Below are positions 8,683 to 17,065 of a DNA stretch of 64,000 nucleotides, in pieces. Each line of letters opens with the position of its first letter. Position 1 is the stretch's first letter. Origin of the DNA: an uncultured Collinsella sp. GTDB lineage: Bacteria > Actinomycetota > Coriobacteriia > Coriobacteriales > Coriobacteriaceae. Below the pieces are notes generated by a model that was not told where the DNA came from, ran no database searches, and saw only the letters and a program-made list of their open reading frames with translations. The DNA is taken from positions 1 to 64,000 of the forward strand of contig CAAEON010000053.1 of assembly GCA_900757615.1 (NCBI GenBank), read 5' to 3'. The translations under genes were made by a program, and so were the position numbers.

Positions 8683-8717
8683 TCACCACAAAGGGGGACA
8701 GGCACCTCTGTGGTGGC
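8683..8717. repeat. Dispersed palindrome family B, copy 3
   Basis: TCACCACAAAGG and CCTCTGTGGTGG pair around GGGACAGGCA. It begins 14 bases after the HAD gene. One arm position is changed relative to other copies. Confidence 0.65.
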
Positions 8718-9173
8718 TTCAGGCGATTTGGGCGAATTGATGCCTAAAATCTGCGCATAAATTCAAATATGGTTGTCTGAACACTACGCTTCTAACCACC
8801 GATGGGTTAAAGATATTCTCATCAATTTGGTAGGGTATTCATCCCGGTTGATGACCTACCGTTCACGGTCGTTTTTCGACCGTTCACAGGATGTTTGCTC
8901 TTGACCAAAATGTTGTGCAAATAAATAAAATGCTATTAAAAAACTGATAGCTAACTCAATTACCAGTAGAAACAAAAAATAGATAGCGAATAAACGAAGG
9001 TAAATCTGAGTAAATGTCAAGAGAATTAAGAACTTGCACAAAAATGTCGGTTTTGCTGCTCAGATGTTTAAACAATCGTTATAATTGCATCATTAGCGAG
9101 CGCAATTACAGATTGCGCAGATACGTTTGATAGTGAAAGAGCAAGATCGCGGTCTCTTGGGGAGGAGACATCG
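8718..9173. other. AT-rich upstream region of the pilus locus
   Basis: Noticeably richer in A and T than its surroundings. It holds interleaved inverted repeats (TCATCAA/TTGATGA at 8819-8825 and 8848-8854; GGTAGG/CCTACC at 8829-8834 and 8855-8860), a small stem ACGGTCG-TTTTT-CGACCGT (8865-8883), a TATAAT at 9080-9085, and a 7-bp stem in the presumed leader (GCGCAAT 9099-9105 with 9111-9117). A minus-strand reading of 61 hydrophobic codons here has no support. No convincing -35 box. Confidence 0.55.
9080..9085 (+). promoter_or_regulatory. Candidate -10 box for the pilus operon
   Basis: Perfect TATAAT 89 bases before the adhesin start codon in an AT-rich stretch. No good -35 at 16-18 bases, so activation or an alternative arrangement is possible. 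Confidence 0.4.
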
Positions 9174-12100
9174 ATGAAAGCGAATTCGGACAAATCTAAG
9201 CAGAGTAATAAAGCGACGCGCCGTGTGCTGGCAGGCGTTTTGTGCGGAGCCTCCGTGTTGAGCCTGGTACTGTCGCTCGTCATGCCCCCGATCTCGCAGG
9301 CTATTGCCAACGATGCCCAGACGGTTTTTGCCGAGGGAACTGTGATTGGGGGGGGTTCCTCAAGTGAGTCTACTGATGTAGAAAACACTACTAACGGGGA
9401 TGCCGAAAACCAGAATAGTGATGATGCCGAAAACGGCGTGGGCGATGCCCAACCGGAGGAGCAGCCCAAGGACGAGTCGCAGGCAGAAGATAATGAAGCG
9501 GTCGACGATGGCACTGTCTCGGTAGCCGAAGAAGCTGCGGAGAACGAAGAAGCAGCCACGGCTATTGCTAATGGCGGTGAATTGCGAGATAAGCTTCAGG
9601 GCGTTGGGGAAAATCAAGCTGTTAGCTTTGAGCTTGCGAACGATATCGACTATCCCGGCGAAATCAAACTTGAGAAGAGCGGCAGCAATATAACGCTGGA
9701 CTTAAGCGGCCATAAAATCACGCATTCGGGCGACAATTCAAATAAGCCGCTCTTCAACATCACCAATAACGCGGCGCTTACAGTTAAAGATTCTAACCAA
9801 GGGTCTGATCAAAAGCAGACTTCGGATGGCGGCAATAATGGGCGAGTTGCCTCGATGGACTACGACACCAGCTCTGGCATTCCGACCAAACTCACGTATT
9901 ACGTGACCGAATCGACGCCGAACGGTACGGGGACAACCGAGACTCTCTATAGGCACGAGGTCAGCATCAACGGTGCCATCGTGGGTACCGCTGCCGGCTC
10001 CACGATGAGGCTCATCAACGTTTATGCGGGCGGTACGTTTAATCTTGATAGCGGTGTAATTACCCAACAGTATAATTGCAATGTTGGCAACCTCATCTAT
10101 GCCGAGAACGGCTCTACCGTCAACATGAGCGGTGGCTATGTGTGTGGCGCTTCTAGCTCGGGTGCGGGCGCGGGCATTAAGGTGTCCAACGATAAAGGTA
10201 AGGCCTCGACCCTAAAACTGACCGGTGGCGTAATTGCCGGCAACAGCGCTGATAGTGGCGGTGGTGTGTATGCCCGTTATTCCAAGGTCACCATAACTAA
10301 TGGCATAATCTCCGGTAATAGCACACTCAACGTGGGACTCGGTGGCGGCATTATGGCCGAGGGCGGCATCGTGACCGTTTCTGGTGGCTATATCACGAAT
10401 AATAGAATGGCTAAGTTCTGCGGCCACGATGGCCGGGGTGACCATGGCGGTGCTGGGCTTGCTGCCAATAACGGCGCCCATGTCACCATTTCCGGCGGCC
10501 AGATTACTGGCAACTATTCCGAGGAAGCCGGTGGCGGCGTTTACGTTACCAATCTTAAGCAAGGAGGTATGGCATGGCTCGACATTAAGGGAGGATATAT
10601 TGCCTCTAACGTGAGCTACCGATCTGAAGGTGCCGGCATCCGAGTGGGCCAGAGGGTTGACGCGATGATTAACGGCACTCCAGACAACAACGACACTCCA
10701 GGCAGCAAAGTCTACATCACTAATAACCACTGCATGTCTCGCTTTGACTGGGGCGGAGGCGGCATCTTCGTCCAGGGCTGTAATGAGACCCCATCTGATG
10801 CGGGTAGGCTATTTGTCTATAGCTCCTATATAAGCAGCAATACAGCCGGTGGCTACGGCGGTGGCGTTGCGGTTTGCCCGACGGGTAAGACCTTGGTAAC
10901 GAACACTGAAGGCACGGCAATCTTTGGCAATAAGTCTGCCAATAATGAGTTTCCTGGCGAAGATCATCCTAATCCTGCTTACAAGCAAGAGGGCAATTCC
11001 GGCAATGACAAAGCGCCCCATCTTTCTAAAGGCGGCGACGGTAAGAATCAAGACTATACCGCCTATATGGAACCGTTTTTTCGTGACAATGGTCATGCCG
11101 ATTTCTTCCTCGCAGCGCATGATCACAATACGCCGATCGCAGTTGTGACTGGTAAGATGCTTGGCGGTGGAGACGCCCGGTACACGGGAAGCATCGAACT
11201 TAAAAAAGCTATCAACATCCCCGCCAACGGTGCTGTTGGGGTAGAAAATAGCATCGGCCTGACCTCGGGTGTTAAGGCCGGGGATGAGGCGGCGATTAAT
11301 GCGCAGAATGAAGCGACAACTTTCATCACGGGCAACTATTCCTGGGACCATGGTGGCGGCATCATGTCGAATGGCGACTTGTACCTAGGCGTGCCTGCGG
11401 ATACGTACGTCTACCCGAGCCTTAAGCTGAAGGCGACCAAGGCGCTGAAAATGAAAAATAAGCAGTCCGAGGAAAGCATGGCGCTCGCCAAAGACCAGTT
11501 CTCCTTCTCGGTCTACCGTAAGGATTCGGATGACGCGACGGAGCCCTCTTGGAATGACAAGACATTCAACTGTGGCGGCTGCACCTTGGTCGGAACCGCC
11601 AAGAATGATGCGAACGGTAACATCACCTTTGACCTTGGCGAACAGCTCATTGATAAGACTGTTAAGGCTAACGAGATTACATACTATTTGGTCGAAAATG
11701 CTGGCAATGATCCCGACATCACGTACGACTCAGCCGTGTACAAGATTGTGGTGAAGGTTCAGGACAACCAAACGCCACTCATGAATGTGCCGAGCAGGGA
11801 AGATCCAAACTTGGACGTTACTCTTTACGTTCACAACTATACGATCACAAGCGTGAGTCTGGGAGATTCAACTAACTCGTTGGAAAAGAACGAGCAAGGC
11901 TATTATTCGATTGTCGGCCCCGACGGGGGAAAGACCTTCACCAATAATTACACTCCGTACACCTCCAACGGCTCTTGGACTCCCAAGGCGACTAAGGTCG
12001 TTGAGGGTGGCGAGATGAAGGAGTTTACGCTTCAACTTGCGAAAGACAGCAGATTTAGAGACGAAGACATCGTCGGCACTGCCGTGACCTCTGGCGATAA

Positions 12101-12590
12101 AAAGAAGCAGACGCTTCCGTTCGTCTTTGATAAGGGGATTGCGTACACGCTCTCTGATATCACGAAGGGTCCCTACACTGCTGGTGACTCTACGGGTCGT
12201 GGCGCTTCCAAGACCTTCACGTACTACATGCGCGAGAAGGACGATAGCTCGATTTTCTCGCATTACAAGTTTGATCATTCGGTCTATAAGCTTGACGTCA
12301 CGATGGCGGATCAGAAAAATGGCAAAATCGTTCCCGCGAAGGTGACCTACATGAAGGGAACCGTTGACTCCGATGGCAACTGGAAAGCAGACGCCGGTGC
12401 CGAAGAACAGAACCTCACCGACACCTCCATCCCCACCTTCACTAACACCTACTCCACCACATTGCCCCTTTCTGGTATGTCGGGCGTCACTCTGACGTAC
12501 CTTGCCGGCGCGGCGGTGCTTTGCGCTGCTGCGGCCTGGATGCACATTCGTCGCAAGGCGAATGCGAAGGGAGGTGAGCGTCGTGAATAA
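9174..12590 (+). CDS. Large LPxTG-type pilus tip/adhesin protein with beta-helix region
   Basis: 1138 residues, secreted and wall- or pilus-anchored. An N-terminal signal sequence (charged start, hydrophobic core to about residue 44) is followed by an acidic Glu/Asp/Asn-rich stretch (about 60-130). Residues about 260-620 hold many GGG-V-Y/GGGI repeats with NxT/S runs typical of right-handed parallel beta-helix adhesins. The C-terminal third looks like Cna-B/SpaA-type isopeptide domains. The sorting signal is L1097-PLSG, then a hydrophobic helix and a basic tail. Start ATG 9174 has GGGGAGGAG upstream. A run of eight G (9348-9355) falls at codons 59-61 and could cause phase variation. First of three pilin-type genes; overlaps the next by 8 bases. 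Confidence 0.88.
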   Translation: MKANSDKSKQSNKATRRVLAGVLCGASVLSLVLSLVMPPISQAIANDAQTVFAEGTVIGGGSSSESTDVENTTNGDAENQNSDDAENGVGDAQPEEQPKDESQAEDNEAVDDGTVSVAEEAAENEEAATAIANGGELRDKLQGVGENQAVSFELANDIDYPGEIKLEKSGSNITLDLSGHKITHSGDNSNKPLFNITNNAALTVKDSNQGSDQKQTSDGGNNGRVASMDYDTSSGIPTKLTYYVTESTPNGTGTTETLYRHEVSINGAIVGTAAGSTMRLINVYAGGTFNLDSGVITQQYNCNVGNLIYAENGSTVNMSGGYVCGASSSGAGAGIKVSNDKGKASTLKLTGGVIAGNSADSGGGVYARYSKVTITNGIISGNSTLNVGLGGGIMAEGGIVTVSGGYITNNRMAKFCGHDGRGDHGGAGLAANNGAHVTISGGQITGNYSEEAGGGVYVTNLKQGGMAWLDIKGGYIASNVSYRSEGAGIRVGQRVDAMINGTPDNNDTPGSKVYITNNHCMSRFDWGGGGIFVQGCNETPSDAGRLFVYSSYISSNTAGGYGGGVAVCPTGKTLVTNTEGTAIFGNKSANNEFPGEDHPNPAYKQEGNSGNDKAPHLSKGGDGKNQDYTAYMEPFFRDNGHADFFLAAHDHNTPIAVVTGKMLGGGDARYTGSIELKKAINIPANGAVGVENSIGLTSGVKAGDEAAINAQNEATTFITGNYSWDHGGGIMSNGDLYLGVPADTYVYPSLKLKATKALKMKNKQSEESMALAKDQFSFSVYRKDSDDATEPSWNDKTFNCGGCTLVGTAKNDANGNITFDLGEQLIDKTVKANEITYYLVENAGNDPDITYDSAVYKIVVKVQDNQTPLMNVPSREDPNLDVTLYVHNYTITSVSLGDSTNSLEKNEQGYYSIVGPDGGKTFTNNYTPYTSNGSWTPKATKVVEGGEMKEFTLQLAKDSRFRDEDIVGTAVTSGDKKKQTLPFVFDKGIAYTLSDITKGPYTAGDSTGRGASKTFTYYMREKDDSSIFSHYKFDHSVYKLDVTMADQKNGKIVPAKVTYMKGTVDSDGNWKADAGAEEQNLTDTSIPTFTNTYSTTLPLSGMSGVTLTYLAGAAVLCAAAAWMHIRRKANAKGGERRE
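9348..9355 (+). repeat. G8 homopolymer inside the adhesin gene
   Basis: Eight consecutive G bases encode glycines 59-61 just after the signal peptide. Slippage of one base would shift the frame and end translation early. Such tracts are classic contingency-locus switches in surface genes. Confidence 0.85.
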
Positions 12591-14247
12591 GAAAGTTTGC
12601 TCCTTCCCGATCTTGTTTGCGCTGCTTGCCCTCCTGATCGGCACCTGCGCGGTTGTGTTCCCCGCATCCGCGCAGGCCGCGCCGAGCGCGACCGGATCCA
12701 TCACGGTGACAGGCACCGTGGCGCGCAGCTACGACGCCTATCAGATCTTTGGCGCCAACGTCGTCGATGACGACAACGACGCCAAGATCGCCACCGACCT
12801 CGCCTGGGCAAGCGATGCCGCGCGCGACGCCGCGCTGCCTGTGCTGCACAGCGCCGGCATGTCCAAATCTCAGACCACCGCGCAGGAAGCTGCCGAGTGG
12901 CTCAACACCGATTCCCACCTTACGAGCGCGCTGAGCGCACAGCTCGCTCGTTCCCTCCAGAGCTCTGGCGCCGTGTCCGCGGCCCTTAATGCGGGCACGG
13001 CGGCCGAGCTGCCCTGCGGCTACTGGCTCATCGTCGCCGACGACGACGCCATTTCCCAGAACGAGGCCGGCACCGCGCCGATCATGGCCCTGGTCGGCGG
13101 CAGCGCCGTCACCGTCAAGCCCAAGGCCGCGACCCCCAAGGTGTCCAAGCATGTGCTGGAGGACAGTGCCGTCGCCTGGCGGAAGGCCGCCGACGCCACG
13201 GTCGGCGACGACCTGTACTGGCGCCTCTCTGCCACGGTCCCGGCAGGCCTTGCCGCCTACGACACCTACGCGGTGCAGTTCGTCGACGCCATGAGCGCGG
13301 GACTCGACCCCTCCAAGGTGGTCGCGAGCGTGCGCGTGTACGTGGCGGCGGGTGCGGACGGCGGCTTTGACGCCGTCTCGGCCGGCAAGGACGGGCATGT
13401 CGGCACCGAGCCCGCGAAGGGCTGGACCGATATCACGGCCCAGTGCAGGGTCTCGGCCGATGGTAAGACCTTCACCGTGCGCACCGGCGACCTGATCGCC
13501 GCGCTCGGCGGGGCCGACGCCTTTACCGCGGGCGCCCGCGTGGTCGCCGTGTACAATGCGCCGCTCAACAGCGCATGCAACCATGGCATCGCGAGGGGCA
13601 ACCCCAACGAGGTCTACCTGCGCTACCCGCGCTCTCCCTTTGCCGACCAGTCCGGCGATGCCGGCTTCACCCGCACGCCGAGCGACGATGCGTGCGCCTA
13701 CACCTGGGATCTCGCGCTCACCAAGCGCGGCAGCAACGGCGACAAGCCGCTGCCCGGGGCGGTCCTGAGCATCGCCGACGACCGCGGTCGCACGCTAGCG
13801 GCCGACGGCACGTGGGATGCAGAGGGCAAGGCCACCGTCACCACGGGCGAGGACGGCCGCGTGACCGTCTCGGGCGTGGACTCGGGCAAGCTGGAGGTCC
13901 GCGAGCTCAAGGCGCCCAAGGGCTACACCGCCTTTGAGGGCACGCGCTCCGTGACGGTCAAGGCCGAGGGCCTGGACGTCGACCAGGTGGCTGCCGCCAA
14001 GCCCAAGCTCACCATCACGGCCGAGTCGCCCCTGCGCGCCGACAGCGCGGATGGGTCGACGGGCAGCCTGGAGGCGTCGATTATCAACGCGCCCGCCGGC
14101 ACGCCCCCTAGCATCTTTACCGGAGGCTTTATGCCCTCGACTGGCGATATGGCAATGTTCACCGCGGCCGCCGTTGCGGTCGTCGGAGCCGCGCTCATCG
14201 TGGTCGCGCTCCTGGTCAAGCGGGGAGGTGGCAGCCATAAAGAGTAG
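12583..14247 (+). CDS. LPxTG-type pilin, minor/basal subunit candidate
   Basis: 554 residues from GTG 12583 (GGGAGG ribosome site inside the end of the previous gene). Signal peptide: KK then a long hydrophobic core ending at AQA-A. Near residue 28 onward it has the SITVTG...YDAYQIFGANV segment shared with the next pilin (same position and spacing), so the two are homologous at the N-terminus. A C-terminal Cna-B-like domain shows the E-box LEVRELKAPKGY. The sorting signal is M517-PSTG (Met replacing Leu), then a hydrophobic helix and a basic tail. GC content and codon use are higher than in either neighbour. Probably the anchor or minor pilin; the assignment among roles is inference. Confidence 0.85.
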   Translation: MNKKVCSFPILFALLALLIGTCAVVFPASAQAAPSATGSITVTGTVARSYDAYQIFGANVVDDDNDAKIATDLAWASDAARDAALPVLHSAGMSKSQTTAQEAAEWLNTDSHLTSALSAQLARSLQSSGAVSAALNAGTAAELPCGYWLIVADDDAISQNEAGTAPIMALVGGSAVTVKPKAATPKVSKHVLEDSAVAWRKAADATVGDDLYWRLSATVPAGLAAYDTYAVQFVDAMSAGLDPSKVVASVRVYVAAGADGGFDAVSAGKDGHVGTEPAKGWTDITAQCRVSADGKTFTVRTGDLIAALGGADAFTAGARVVAVYNAPLNSACNHGIARGNPNEVYLRYPRSPFADQSGDAGFTRTPSDDACAYTWDLALTKRGSNGDKPLPGAVLSIADDRGRTLAADGTWDAEGKATVTTGEDGRVTVSGVDSGKLEVRELKAPKGYTAFEGTRSVTVKAEGLDVDQVAAAKPKLTITAESPLRADSADGSTGSLEASIINAPAGTPPSIFTGGFMPSTGDMAMFTAAAVAVVGAALIVVALLVKRGGGSHKE

Positions 14248-14355
14248 CTGGCAGCCCCACAGAGAGCGGGGCGAGACGTAGCGAAGCAGATGCTAAGACA
14301 CAGACAGATGATCATCGATTGAATGAGAACCAACCGGAAAACGGAGGAAAAGAAG

Positions 14356-16074
14356 ATGAGCATGAGCAAGAACATCGCACGCCTGGCAGTAACCGCCGGC
14401 CTCACAGCAGCGTTGAGCTTCGGTGGAGTTATGGCACCGGTGAGCATGGCGTTTGCAGCTGAGGGCGCTGCGACTGCGAATGGCTCGGTGACCATCATGA
14501 ACGTTAAGGGCAACACTACCGAGTTCGAGGGCTATCAGATTTTTAATGCTGACGTTGCGATAGTCAAGGGTAAGACGGTTGTGAGCAATATCACCTGGGC
14601 GAACGGTGATGTGAAGACGGCTGTCGAGAATGTCATTAAGAATAACGGTTACGGTGGCACAACCGCTCAGGATGCTGCAGACTGGATAACGTCCAATGTG
14701 ACAGGGACCGATGAGACAACCCGTGTTGACTCTAATCACATTGCTTATAAGATTGCCGCTGCTGTAGACGATCTTACTGACAAGACGACAACGACCGATC
14801 GCGTTGCCTCCGGCCTTTCGCATGGCTACTGGCTTTTCGTGACTGATCCCGCCACCATCGGGGAAGGAGAGGCTGGCACATCCCCCATCTTCACTGTCGT
14901 GGGAGACACGCCCGTTGAGGTCAACGAGAAAACTGGCATCCCCACCGTCGAGAAGAAGATCGTGAGCGATGCCGATAACAAAGAGTGCGATGCCGCCGAC
15001 TCCCAAATCGGCCAGGACGTGACGTACAACCTCTACGGCACCGTCGCCGAGAACTTCGACAAGTACGACACGTATTACTATCAGTTCTCCGACCAGATCT
15101 CCAAGGGCCTGATGCTGCAGGATGGCGCCAAGGTCTACCTGTATGCGGACAAGGATGCCGCGAAGGCCGATCTCGGTCACGCGAAGACCACGGATATCAC
15201 CAATTATTTCACGCCGTCGACCGCCAAGGCTGCCGCCGATGGCAGCAGGACGACGACGTGGACCTGCGATAACCTGAAGGGCGTCGCTGGCGTTACCAAG
15301 GACTCCTGCATCGTCGTTTCCTATACTGCACGGGTTAATAATAGTGCCGTTGTTGGCTTGAATAACAACAAAGAGGGCAACCCCAACACCGTAACGCTTC
15401 ACTACTCCAACAACCCTATGACTTCGACACGAGGTCAGACCGTCTCTGACACGGTCAAGGACTACACCTACGGCCTCAAGATCAACAAGGTCGACCTGGG
15501 TACCGAGAAGGCATTGAAAGATGCTAAGTTCACCATTACAACTAACGGTGACGAGAAAAGCACAGAAGTTAAATATGTCACGAAAGACGGTGCTCTGAGC
15601 GACGACATAGTCGAACTTTCGACGGGCGCCGATGGTGTCATTAAGCTTACCGGTCTCGATGCTGGCGTCTATACGGTCACGGAAACTTCTGCTCCCGATG
15701 GTTACACCAAGGTCGAACCCTTCACCTTCGAGATCAAGCCGACCATGACCGCCGATGGTCCGGATGCCGGCCTTACTGGGCTCGCTGGCACGCTTGATCC
15801 CAAGGGCCAGAACGACAAGATTATCGCCGGTCTCAACGACACAAGTGACGGAAAGGTTGGCGATAACAAGCTTGATTTCAAAGATGGCACCCTTATCAAC
15901 ACCGATGATGGCACCTTCAACATCACCGTCGGCGATACCAAGCAGGTTGGCCTCCCGCTGACCGGTCTCAACGGCGTGACCTTCACTTGGATCGCTGGTG
16001 GCGCGGTGCTGTGCATCGGCGTGGCTCACCTCATCCGCAGCCGTAAGCAGGCCGAGGAGTCCGAGCAGGAGTAA
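14356..16074 (+). CDS. LPxTG major pilin (SpaA/FimA type), candidate shaft subunit
   Basis: 572 residues from ATG 14356 (GGAGG at 14343-14347). Signal peptide to about FAA-E35. After a VTIMNVKGNTTEFEGYQIF start comes the D1-type domain. A VEVNEKTGIPTVEKK segment (about residues 190-205) occupies the place of the pilin lysine motif of SpaA-type shafts. Two Cna-B-like domains follow, the last with E-box YTVTETSAPDGYT, where the Glu catalyses isopeptide bond formation. The sorting signal is L533-PLTG with membrane helix and basic end. A strong terminator follows at 16175-16211. Last of the three pilin genes; the matching class C sortase lies 2.8 kb downstream. Confidence 0.88.
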   Translation: MSMSKNIARLAVTAGLTAALSFGGVMAPVSMAFAAEGAATANGSVTIMNVKGNTTEFEGYQIFNADVAIVKGKTVVSNITWANGDVKTAVENVIKNNGYGGTTAQDAADWITSNVTGTDETTRVDSNHIAYKIAAAVDDLTDKTTTTDRVASGLSHGYWLFVTDPATIGEGEAGTSPIFTVVGDTPVEVNEKTGIPTVEKKIVSDADNKECDAADSQIGQDVTYNLYGTVAENFDKYDTYYYQFSDQISKGLMLQDGAKVYLYADKDAAKADLGHAKTTDITNYFTPSTAKAAADGSRTTTWTCDNLKGVAGVTKDSCIVVSYTARVNNSAVVGLNNNKEGNPNTVTLHYSNNPMTSTRGQTVSDTVKDYTYGLKINKVDLGTEKALKDAKFTITTNGDEKSTEVKYVTKDGALSDDIVELSTGADGVIKLTGLDAGVYTVTETSAPDGYTKVEPFTFEIKPTMTADGPDAGLTGLAGTLDPKGQNDKIIAGLNDTSDGKVGDNKLDFKDGTLINTDDGTFNITVGDTKQVGLPLTGLNGVTFTWIAGGAVLCIGVAHLIRSRKQAEESEQE

Positions 16075-16174
16075 CGCTCGCTCACCCATCCCTTTGGCAG
16101 GTGGGATGTGATGGCCATGAGACTTGCGGACACTTTTCTCGTCCATCGACGTTCTTGCTTTGCCATTCTCTTTT

Positions 16175-16211
16175 CGGGGCAGACTCCGCACTGGAGTTTG
16201 CCCCGTTTTTT
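16175..16211 (+). terminator. Terminator of the pilin operon
   Basis: Stem 16175-16187 with 16193-16205 (one G-U pair), five-base loop, then TTTTTT. It separates the pilin genes from the duplicated small-peptide cassette and from the sortase gene. Confidence 0.85.
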
Positions 16212-16247
16212 GGACAACACAGACAGCCTCCACCGTCCGATGCGGGT

Positions 16248-16500
16248 ACGTTCGTCATCGCGTTTCTTGACTCGTATGAGGTTCGGATTAAGGTCCGTAG
16301 GCGCACGCGCGGTGCGGACGGTAGAAGGCATTTGCGCCGCAAGCGCAAATAAGAATGCCCGGGGGTCGGATCCCGGGCATTTAACAAAAACTGAAAACTA
16401 GGCCGCCCGCGCTCTCGTACACTTACGCGGGGTGCGTCGTTTCCTACAGGCATTGTATCCCGAATCGCCCAGCCGATTCGGGACATTTTGAAAACGCAAA
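16248..16500 (+). repeat. Small-peptide cassette, copy 1 (5' truncated)
   Basis: About 253 bases matching 16728-16983 with a few substitutions and a three-base gap. It keeps the C-terminal coding part (FVIAFLDSYEVRIKVRRR-type), both hairpins (16353-16378 and 16457-16483) and the tail, but lacks the start codon, ribosome site and upstream region of copy 2. Best read as a decayed duplicate. Confidence 0.75.
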
Positions 16501-16564
16501 CACGTCAGGCAAACGCGGACAATGCGGCCAGGCTCCGCTGGGTGAGAGATCGTGTTTGTAACTA

Positions 16565-16580
16565 TCGAACAAATGTTTGT
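16565..16580 (+). promoter_or_regulatory. Candidate LexA (SOS) box
   Basis: TCGAACAAATGTTTGT fits the Gram-positive LexA pattern CGAAC-RNRY-GTTYG. It lies 103 bases before the start of the small membrane peptide. LexA control of the peptide is inference. Confidence 0.5.
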
Positions 16581-16682
16581 CAAAATCGCGTTTACCAGCT
16601 GTTGGTGCATACACTCGCAGTAAAATGGCTTAGCGACGCATTCCGTGCGCGGGCGGCCGACGACTCGATCGGAGGTCTCCAA

Positions 16683-16835
16683 ATGCTGAAATTCCTTAAC
16701 GCGCTCGCCGCCCTCGCGGCGGTTGGCACGTTCGTCATCGCGTTTTTTGACTCGTATGAGGTTCGGTTTAAGGTCCGTAGGCGCACGCGCGGTGCGGACG
16801 GTAGAAGGCATTTGCGCCGCAACAAGCGCAAATAA
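16683..16835 (+). CDS. Small membrane peptide, candidate toxin-like (50 residues)
   Basis: MLKFLNALAALAAVGTFVIA forms one hydrophobic helix (about residues 4-22), followed by a short acidic turn (DSYE) and a strongly basic tail rich in Arg and Lys. GGAGG at 16671-16675 is seven bases before the ATG. Two hairpins follow at once (16838-16863 and 16940-16966). Single-helix peptides with basic tails, tandem duplication and strong 3' hairpins are typical of type I toxins such as TisB, TxpA or Fst, but no family match can be claimed. A candidate LexA box lies upstream. The duplicate at 16248-16500 lacks the start. Function unknown. Confidence 0.55.
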   Translation: MLKFLNALAALAAVGTFVIAFFDSYEVRFKVRRRTRGADGRRHLRRNKRK

Positions 16836-16983
16836 GAATGCCCGGGGGTAGGATCCCGGGCATTTAACAAAACCAGAAAACTAGGCCGCCCGCGCTTTCG
16901 AACACTTACGCGGGATGCGTCGTTTCCTGTAGCTATTGTATCCCGAATCGCTTCGCCGATTCGGGACATTTTGAAAACGCAAA
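16728..16983 (+). repeat. Small-peptide cassette, copy 2 (shared part)
   Basis: The segment shared with copy 1, offset by 480 bases. It covers the end of the peptide gene, the hairpin 16838-16863 (ATGCCCGGG arms) and the hairpin 16940-16966 (TCCCGAATCG arms), ending at GAAAACGCAAA. Confidence 0.8.
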
Positions 16984-17029
16984 TGCGGGCCTACGCACGA
17001 AAGGAATTTCATTAATTCCGAAAATTATG

Positions 17030-17035
17030 TATAAT
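17030..17035 (+). promoter_or_regulatory. Candidate -10 box of the AbiE-like pair
   Basis: Perfect TATAAT preceded directly by TG; a weak TTCATT lies 16 bases upstream at 17008-17013. Transcription from here would begin near 17041, after the first in-frame ATG at 17027. Confidence 0.45.
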
Positions 17036-17065
17036 TCCAATATAAACTGGAATCAAACGAAAACG

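Larger units (their letters stand above)
16075..16682. other. Region between major pilin and small peptide gene
   Basis: Holds the pilin terminator, truncated cassette copy 1, and a 180-base segment with an SOS-type box (16565-16580) before the small peptide gene. No intact longer gene is supported. Confidence 0.6.

Noticed and set aside
8819..8860. Invertible promoter for the pilus operon
   Set aside because: The inverted repeats are only 6-7 bases and 14-30 bases apart, too short and close for a recombinase-driven switch.
8856..9041. 61-codon hydrophobic minus-strand reading upstream of the pilus genes
   Set aside because: Hydrophobicity follows from local A/T richness; no ribosome site, and it overlaps small stem-loops of a likely control region.
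12502..12582. Upstream extension of the second pilin
   Set aside because: Lies inside the adhesin gene's membrane anchor codons; the GTG at 12583 has a good ribosome site and begins a proper signal peptide.
14293..16233. 646-codon minus-strand reading opposite the major pilin
   Set aside because: Runs through the pilin ribosome site and terminator; no domain or ribosome site of its own.
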